This document shows, piece by piece, positions 1-5,400 of a stretch of 7,593 bases of DNA. The stretch covers positions 1-7,593 of the forward strand of contig JAISXN010000119.1 in NCBI GenBank assembly GCA_031270525.1, in the 5' to 3' direction. Under the pieces are notes generated by a model that saw only the letters and a list, made by a program, of their open reading frames with translations, did not search any database and was not told the DNA's origin. Source of the DNA: Candidatus Symbiothrix sp. GTDB lineage: Bacteria; Bacteroidota; Bacteroidia; Bacteroidales; Azobacteroidaceae. The translations under genes and the position numbers were made by a program. Position 1 is the first letter of the stretch, and every line of letters begins with the position of its first letter.

Positions 1-375
1 TTATCTACCCTTCCCGAAGAAACACGCTTGAACTACCTGCAAAAATTATCCGTAAGCATTAATTTCTGGCGCTACAAAGGCGGATGCCTGTCTGAAGAAA
101 CGATTCGGAAACTGCAGGAGTTAGGCATTGAAATTGAGGTCTTGAACTATACAAACTACAAAACAACCAAATACCCCGTAAAAATGAATTACCAAGACGA
201 TATAAATTTGCGGGACTTCAAGAGTTTACCAACTTTTAAACGAATGTGTATGTGTATCCTTAAAAATGATCACTTGTGCAAATACATGGGATTCGCTCTG
301 ACAAAAAAGGAAATTGAGAATAAAAAGAAGATTATGGATTTTTATCAAAATATTTATACATGCAAAAGACCTTGA
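1..375 (+). CDS. ibrA: IbrA-like PAPS-reductase-family protein, C-terminal part (DUF3440 region), 5' partial
   Basis: The frame is open from base 1 to the TGA at 373-375, so this is the last 124 codons of a gene that begins outside the window. The Met at base 28 that would be an apparent start is not one: it is a TTG codon inside a continuous frame (EETRLNYLQKLS). The tail, with LPTFKRMCMCILKNDHLC followed by KYMGF, fits the DUF3440 region at the C-terminus of IbrA-type proteins, which carry an N-terminal PAPS reductase/ATP-pyrophosphatase domain (not visible here). A CxCx7C arrangement is seen in that tail; a metal or Fe-S role is only a guess. The next gene overlaps it by 16 bases and is IbrB-like, which supports the call. 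In E. coli, IbrA and IbrB activate eib gene expression; the biochemical reaction is not established, and the role here is inferred from family and pairing. The symbol is by similarity only. Confidence 0.75.
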   Translation, partial: LSTLPEETRLNYLQKLSVSINFWRYKGGCLSEETIRKLQELGIEIEVLNYTNYKTTKYPVKMNYQDDINLRDFKSLPTFKRMCMCILKNDHLCKYMGFALTKKEIENKKKIMDFYQNIYTCKRP

Positions 376-890
376 GTTATTTGAGTCCTGTTTACAGTAT
401 AAAGCCCGTACCGATAGGAAAGATACGAGCGAATGCTTATAATCCGAATATAGTAGCTCCTCCGGAGATGGAACTTCTCGAATTGTCCATCTGGGAGGAC
501 GGATATACGATGCCGTGTGTTTGCTATTATCTATCCGAAGAAGACATATACGAGCTTGTAGATGGATTTCACAGGTATCTGGTGATGAAAACATCAGATC
601 GTATCTACAAACGGGAAAAAGGGTTTCTGCCCGTAGCCGTGATAAATAAAGACTTATCGAACCGGATGGCTTCAACCATAAGGCATAACCGTGCACGTGG
701 AACTCACAGTATCGAACTGATGACCAATATTGTTGCCGAACTCAAAAAAGCCGGAATGAGCGACAACTGGATCATGAACAATATCGGAATGGATAAAGAC
801 GAACTACTCAGACTAAAACAGATTTCAGGCTTGGCAGCGCTGTTTGCCGATAAAGATTTCAGTATACCGACCTCTACTTTAACACATTAA
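360..890 (+). CDS. ibrB: IbrB-like ParB/sulfiredoxin-fold protein
   Basis: This 176-residue protein starts at an ATG inside the end of the upstream IbrA-like gene (16-base overlap, different frame), so the two are almost certainly co-transcribed. Residues about 13-110 form a ParB N-terminal-like domain: KPVPIGKIRANAYNPN (VxxIxxNxxNPN type) at 15-30, a substrate/nucleotide-pocket motif DGFHR at 68-72 (the place of GERR in ParB), and RHNRARGTH at 108-116. Residues 117-165 are helical with a putative helix-turn-helix around MSDNWIMNNIGMDKDELL. It is much shorter than a plasmid ParB, lacks a dimerisation domain, and is not next to a ParA gene, so a partition role is unlikely. Known IbrB proteins act with IbrA as regulators; relatives of this fold can bind or hydrolyse NTPs. 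The last eight residues (IPTSTLTH) look unlike the usual end of the family. No Shine-Dalgarno sequence precedes the start. Confidence 0.8.
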   Translation: MQKTLSYLSPVYSIKPVPIGKIRANAYNPNIVAPPEMELLELSIWEDGYTMPCVCYYLSEEDIYELVDGFHRYLVMKTSDRIYKREKGFLPVAVINKDLSNRMASTIRHNRARGTHSIELMTNIVAELKKAGMSDNWIMNNIGMDKDELLRLKQISGLAALFADKDFSIPTSTLTH

Positions 891-920
891 GAATTATATT
901 ATTTCCCCTACCTATAATAA

Positions 921-934
921 GTAGCAGTTGCTAC
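921..934. repeat. Short palindrome GTAGCA-GT-TGCTAC
   Basis: Six-base arms GTAGCA and TGCTAC are separated by two bases; as RNA this would fold as a 5-bp stem with an AGTT loop. It is overlapped by the second copy of a CTACCTA direct repeat. On the minus strand it is followed by TTATTATA. It could be a weak terminator or a protein-binding site; nothing in the sequence decides between them. Confidence 0.4.
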
Positions 935-936
935 CT

Positions 937-964
937 AAAATAAATGCCGACATTATATCCGGCA
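937..964 (-). terminator. Possible intrinsic terminator of the minus-strand operon
   Basis: Read on the minus strand, TGCCGG and TCGGCA can pair (five Watson-Crick pairs plus one G-U) around an 8-base loop and are followed directly by TTTATTTT. It lies about 80 bases beyond the stop codon of the lipoprotein gene, the last gene of the string. The stem is short, so this is a weak call. Confidence 0.4.
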
Positions 965-971
965 AATATCA

Positions 972-995
972 GGGACTTTTTAAAACAAAAGTCTC
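972..995. repeat. Inverted repeat GGGACTTTT/AAAAGTCTC
   Basis: Nine-base arms (one G-U pair) flank a 6-base loop TAAAAC. It has no clear T-run beyond the stem on either strand, apart from the Ts and As in the stem itself, which could serve in both directions. It may be part of a bidirectional termination region. Confidence 0.35.
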
Positions 996-1011
996 AGTGC
1001 TATCTTATACC

Positions 1012-1029
1012 CGTAGTTTTACAACTACG
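1012..1029. repeat. Inverted repeat CGTAGTT-TTAC-AACTACG
   Basis: Perfect 7-base arms with a 4-base loop, starting 14 bases past the lipoprotein stop codon on the minus strand. No T-run follows it on either strand, so it is more likely a 3'-end stabilising hairpin than a complete intrinsic terminator. Confidence 0.4.
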
Positions 1030-1042
1030 CAACGAATCTATT

Positions 1043-1642
1043 TTACTCAACAAAACTATAAAAATCCTTATTTATCCCCAAATCAAACCGTCCATCGGAT
1101 ATTCGTTCGGGAATCCCGTTGTTCAAAAACGACACTTCGAAAAGGCCGGAAAGAATAACCCGGTTTTCTTTGCCGTCGATTCGTAACAGTTGCGTCCGCT
1201 TAAAAAACAGTTGTCCGGACAAAAGATTTATGATTTCCTCTTGATTGTCTTTCTCCATTTTCACTTCGCAGGAAGCGTCCGTTAAATCAATCTCAAGGTT
1301 GTGCAAGGCGGTTAAATCGCTATATTCTCTTATTGGAGAAGATATTGGAAAAGAAAAAGTCAACGTCATCCTTTCGTCGTTATAATATCCCGTACCGGTA
1401 TAGCCTGACAGGGAAAAAAGGAGAATACCGTTCCGATAGACTATTTTACATGGGATAATATCGTTTGCGGCAAGGAAATACGACCGTTCGTACTTGGCTC
1501 CGAAAGCGTTGTAACCCCATTCGGTATAGGCAGGCAGATTGCTGTCGTTTTCGTCCGGGATAAAGATGGTTTTTTCTAATACATCTTCGGAACAGGAACA
1601 GAGCGCCAGCAGGAAAATTGCTATTAAACCGTATTTTTTCAT
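1043..1642 (-). CDS. Small, probably surface-exposed lipoprotein of unknown function (DUF6252/DUF5025-like)
   Basis: This 199-residue protein has a type II signal peptide: charged MKKY, hydrophobic stretch to residue 14, and a lipobox LCSC with Cys17 as the likely lipid-bearing residue. SED follows at +2 to +4, acidic residues of the kind that act as a lipoprotein surface-export signal in Bacteroidetes. Residues 36-48 (LPAYTEWGYNAFG) match the 'LPxxTxxGxNtFGa' opening seen in many small Bacteroidetes lipoproteins, and ISDGRFDLGI near the C-terminus matches their end; the middle is predicted all beta. The gene begins 11 bases after the beta-barrel gene ends, so the two are one transcription unit and may work together at the outer membrane. 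No enzyme motif was seen. The family name is from pattern memory and is less certain than the lipoprotein call. Confidence 0.7.
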   Translation of the reverse strand: MKKYGLIAIFLLALCSCSEDVLEKTIFIPDENDSNLPAYTEWGYNAFGAKYERSYFLAANDIIPCKIVYRNGILLFSLSGYTGTGYYNDERMTLTFSFPISSPIREYSDLTALHNLEIDLTDASCEVKMEKDNQEEIINLLSGQLFFKRTQLLRIDGKENRVILSGLFEVSFLNNGIPERISDGRFDLGINKDFYSFVE

Positions 1643-1653
1643 AAGAACCGTTT

Positions 1654-2445
1654 TTATTTTATGATTTTACTTAGAGGCATTTGTAGAGACATTTGCATCC
1701 CGACTCCAAAATCCTGCCGAATAAACGAATGGGCCTTCTTGCCTGCAAGAAATCCGGGAAACTGAAATTCCAGATTGAGCCAGAAGTCTTTTATTCTTCC
1801 CAACCGGAATCCATACGCAGGATAAACGTATGCGTTGAACGAAGCCGGCTTTCCGACCTGTTTGCCGACGGCATCTGCATATTGAGTCATCTCATTGTTG
1901 TAAAACGCTATGGAATTTTCGGTTGACAACCGGTAATTGACTGCGACTCCCAATTTAACATATTGCTTAAAAAACGAATCGCTTCTTCTCGGGAAGAAAT
2001 AACGCAATTCCAAGGGAACGCCAAGGTAATAATTCTTTTGCGTTATGCTACGTATCGACAGATAATCGGTATTCTGACCTTCCTGACGGAATAACCATAA
2101 AAAATGGCTGTAACTCCAATCAGGACTTATTTCCGACGAAATTTTGGAAAACCGAAGGCCGGCAGAAAGTCCTAAACGGTTTTCCCACAAGGGATATTCG
2201 TATTTTATACCACCATATATAATTTCCGCGTCCTGGTCAGGTCCGGGAAATCCGCAGTAAAAATCATCGTATTCATACATGGATTTATTTGCGCGGATCC
2301 TGTCCGGAGTAACCGTTCCGCCGAAAACACTACTAATTCCGAATTCAAATCCAATCCGGCCGTTAACCTTCTTTTTCTCCTGCGCTTGTACGAGGATGAC
2401 TGAAAAGAATAAACAACTGCTAATTATGATTCTCCATTTTTTCAT
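1654..2445 (-). CDS. Outer-membrane beta-barrel protein (PorT-like superfamily)
   Basis: This 263-residue protein has a clear type I signal peptide: MKKWR, hydrophobic residues 6-19, and cleavage after VQA at 21, leaving Gln22 as first residue, as is common in Bacteroidetes. The mature part alternates polar and hydrophobic or aromatic residues in many short strands (for example residues 28-38, 75-84, 90-100, 137-150, 162-172, 205-216, 221-231, 243-256). NYYLGVPLELRYFF at 138-151 matches the 'YleiPlllkY.f' strand pair typical of PorT-type barrels. It is probably an 8- to 10-strand barrel in the outer membrane; its cargo or partner is unknown. The start is fixed by the signal peptide and overlaps the stop codon of the restriction-modification gene by four bases (ATGA). 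The lipoprotein gene follows after 11 bases. Its G+C content is higher than that of the upstream restriction genes. Confidence 0.75.
   Translation of the reverse strand: MKKWRIIISSCLFFSVILVQAQEKKKVNGRIGFEFGISSVFGGTVTPDRIRANKSMYEYDDFYCGFPGPDQDAEIIYGGIKYEYPLWENRLGLSAGLRFSKISSEISPDWSYSHFLWLFRQEGQNTDYLSIRSITQKNYYLGVPLELRYFFPRRSDSFFKQYVKLGVAVNYRLSTENSIAFYNNEMTQYADAVGKQVGKPASFNAYVYPAYGFRLGRIKDFWLNLEFQFPGFLAGKKAHSFIRQDFGVGMQMSLQMPLSKIIK
2442..2445 (-). other. ATGA stop/start overlap coupling restriction gene to beta-barrel gene
   Basis: On the minus strand the TGA of the 1494-codon gene and the ATG of the beta-barrel gene share bases. The upstream protein ends at its natural C-terminus and the downstream one begins with a proper signal peptide, so both codons are likely genuine. 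There is no Shine-Dalgarno sequence, which makes translational coupling or re-initiation the likely route to the second product. Confidence 0.7.
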
Positions 2446-5400
2446 TTCATTTCACAAATTATACTATCGACATATTTTATTTGAGTGTCAGAAAGTTTAT
2501 ATTTATTATAAAGTTGTTCGTCTATTTCTTTAATTGATTTTGTCCAATCAATATCGCTGTTTACAGAAAAATTTTGCATAGGAACAAACTTATAAACAAT
2601 TTGATAAATATTTTGTGAGGTTTTCATTATACCAACCATAAATCTCAAAAATTTGGTTCTCAGATATTTAGATAAATTTTCTGCTTCTGTTATGTTATCA
2701 AACTTTCCTATTGGAATGTAGGTATCGGTACAGGCTTCAAATGGTCCGGCAACTTCATTTTTTCCAATAATTCGCGATTGTTTTATTTTGCCGTCTTTAT
2801 CTCGATCGCCAATAAGCCCTGCTGCACCATCTGCCTTAGAAATAAATACTTTGTAATTTTCAAAAATTTCCCTGTTATTTGTAATCACGTCTTTTCGTAT
2901 ATATCTCGTTCCCTCAAACGTTTTTAATTTTGCACAGTTTGCAAATGGCTGTCTTTCCGAATGATTGTTAACGAAATTTTTATTTCCCGAAAAACCAAAG
3001 GCATCCCGTCCTGTTGTAATTTGAGTTAAATAGGCCTCGTCTGAATTGGCAATTACTTGATTCAGAATATCAGATTTAATATGTGAATCTAATATAATAT
3101 CAAGTCCTTCTTCAAATAATGGGCGTGTACTTTTTGTAATACCGTCACTTTCGTCAAATTCAACTTTGTTTTCATTGTGATTCCTGTCATACAAAAAATA
3201 TCCGACTGTTCCGGGTATTGTTACCATCGGAAAAACATCGCGTCCTTCTCTGATAACAAATTTTCTGACGTGATTATTTTTCTTCATAAACTCACGGAGT
3301 TTTGGGAAGGAATTATCTTGTGCATCTGCAGTAAACCAACGAGTTGGGGTAATTAAAGAGCAATAATCTGATGCAACAGAAATTCCCATTTTGACAAAAT
3401 TGGGGAATATCTGTTTTGATAAAGATTTATTACCTTCATTTTTGCTGATATTTTCCTGATACGGCGGATTACCGATTACTACATCGAATTTCATATTTTT
3501 TCCTCCTGCTATAATATTCTTTGTTAATTTTATTTTGCTAAATGGTTTGTTTTGAGTAAGTAGATTCTTAATTTTGTCAAAATCCACTTCGGTAGTATTC
3601 TCTCCTCTTATGTCCGGTTTTTTGATATTCAACAAATCATAAGAAGTGAATTTTGCAATATTGTTTATGTTCAAATTCAGCATGTCAAAAACTTTACGAG
3701 AAAATTCGTAAGAGGTTGTTGAACTTGGAACAACATAGAAACAATTTTGTAATTTTTTCTCTTCAACTTTGCCTCTTAGTTTTTCGTATAAAGGAAAGAT
3801 AAATTCAGAAAATTTACCCGCCAAATCTAAAATTCTACCACCACTTTCTACAATATTAATGATTTCTTCTTTGGGTAAAGAACTAATCAGCATTTGTGCA
3901 GTTTTGAACGGTGTAATGATTTCAGAACCACCTAAACGGTTGAATTTTTGAGTAGCATTTTTTACTCTGTCAATCGGAGTTAAAGTTCTGTCGGTTGAAA
4001 GTTCATTTATGTTTTCAATTTTGCAGTCTATGGATTGTATATAAAAGGGATTGATATTTTGCAAGATTTTCAAACAAACACTCGGATTTAATCCTAAATT
4101 GTATGCAATTCGCTTGTTAGGAGTATGTTTTATCGAATGCAGAATATCTTTGAGAGATTTTACTTCATCTTTTGTCAAAAAAGCAAAGAACAGGATTTTA
4201 GAATAATATGATTGAAACTGCTTTTTGAAGTTGTCTTCCTCCTCTTTTGTCAATGCCTGTGCAGGTTGTGGATTTTCTCTCGTTTGATGTGTATCTATTT
4301 CTTCGTCTGTCGGAATATCTAAATCGTTCCCTTCGCCGACAGTTGCTGGTGTTTCAAGCCCTTTCTTGCTATTGTTAAGCATTTGTTCCTTTGAAATAAC
4401 ATCATATATTTCAGAGATATTTTTCAAAGTGAAATCCACAGGAATATCCGTTGCCTCGTCAATGACGCTTTTATTTGCAGAATATTTTCTTACGGCATCA
4501 ATGATGTTTGACTCTGTTACCTGCTCTATTTTATTATGGTTGAGCCAAACAATCGGCGAAATCTGTAATTCCCGTTTTATTCGCTCTTTGAGTTCGTTAT
4601 TGCCTGCCGTGTTTACATTCACGTTGTATATTTTTGACTTTTCTTCCTGCATACGAAACATTCGATTGGGGTCGAAATCAACCAACAGTGTTTGCGGTTT
4701 CATATTGTATTTGATAACATCGCCATTAAGCTCTGTGTAAATCTTGATATACTGATTCTGCAAACGGAATATGGCTTGGTCGTATTCCTGCGGAGAGGCA
4801 GTATCTTTGAAGTAAAGCATTGTATCCCATTCTTCAACTGTGCTACCGGTAAGCATACGGTTGACTGTCAATGTGATAGTTTTTTTGTTGACTGCCTCGC
4901 AACTCTTTATTTTTGATTTAACCGCTTGTGTATCTCTGTATTGCCTTTCGTTATCAACGCCTGCAATATTGATAATCTCGTAAGCGTTCAGGTTTTTGAA
5001 TTTGTTTGAATTGTTTGTAATCAAATGCTCCAAAGCATCGCAAGAGGCGCGATAGGGCAGAACGCAGACAATGTGCCGGCAGATATTGCCGTCTTTTATC
5101 TTGTTGTAATCCAAAAAGCCCAACAGGTTCTTATCGCTTTTTGAGCCGTCAATCACTTCCAACAAGTCCAAAATTTCCTTCTCGTGTTCAAATTTCTTAT
5201 GGTTTTGATTTACCGTATCTTTGACTATTGATTTTGGCTTGAACAGTGCAGAGAAAGCATAAGTAACACCGTTCTGTTTCAGTTCTTCCATTTTCTTGCG
5301 GGAAGATTCATTGGGATTGAAGGCGAAACGCACCATTTGCGGGAAACCGTAATAGGGGTTGTCCCATTCCTTTACATCATCTTTATTGAGATTTTCGGTA

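Larger units (their letters stand above)
891..1042. other. Convergent intergenic spacer with clustered inverted repeats
   Basis: This 152-base gap lies between the 3' end of the ibrB-like gene and the 3' end of the minus-strand lipoprotein gene. I see no gene in it. It contains four short inverted repeats in about 110 bases (listed separately where they have something to say) and a 7-base direct repeat, CTACCTA, at 908-914 and 931-937. Because both flanking genes end here, transcription termination or 3'-UTR structure is the simplest role. Confidence 0.7.

Noticed and set aside
226..696. A 156-codon minus-strand open frame opposite the ibrA/ibrB overlap
   Set aside because: It lies fully opposite two coding frames that have family-like sequences, and its translation shows no recognisable domain.
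360..890. The ParB-like gene as a plasmid partition gene
   Set aside because: There is no ParA gene next to it and no parS-like repeats; the protein is too short, and the upstream partner is of the IbrA type.
928..1186. Short plus-strand open frames running from the spacer into the lipoprotein gene
   Set aside because: They are low-complexity translations, without homology that I recognise, and overlap the real minus-strand gene.
1630..1642. Runs of six As at the start codons of the lipoprotein and beta-barrel genes as phase-variation tracts
   Set aside because: Six-base A runs after ATG are just Lys-Lys codons of signal peptides and are too short to suggest slippage control.
2446..2475. 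A possible promoter (GTATAATTTGTG on the minus strand) just before the beta-barrel gene
   Set aside because: It does not match the Bacteroides -7 consensus TAnnTTTG exactly, no TTTG box at a suitable distance was found, and it is AT-rich coding sequence of the restriction gene.
3769..3951. Plus-strand open frames opposite the restriction gene (several of 60-124 codons)
   Set aside because: They are shadows of the long, motif-rich minus-strand gene and have no start context or domain support.
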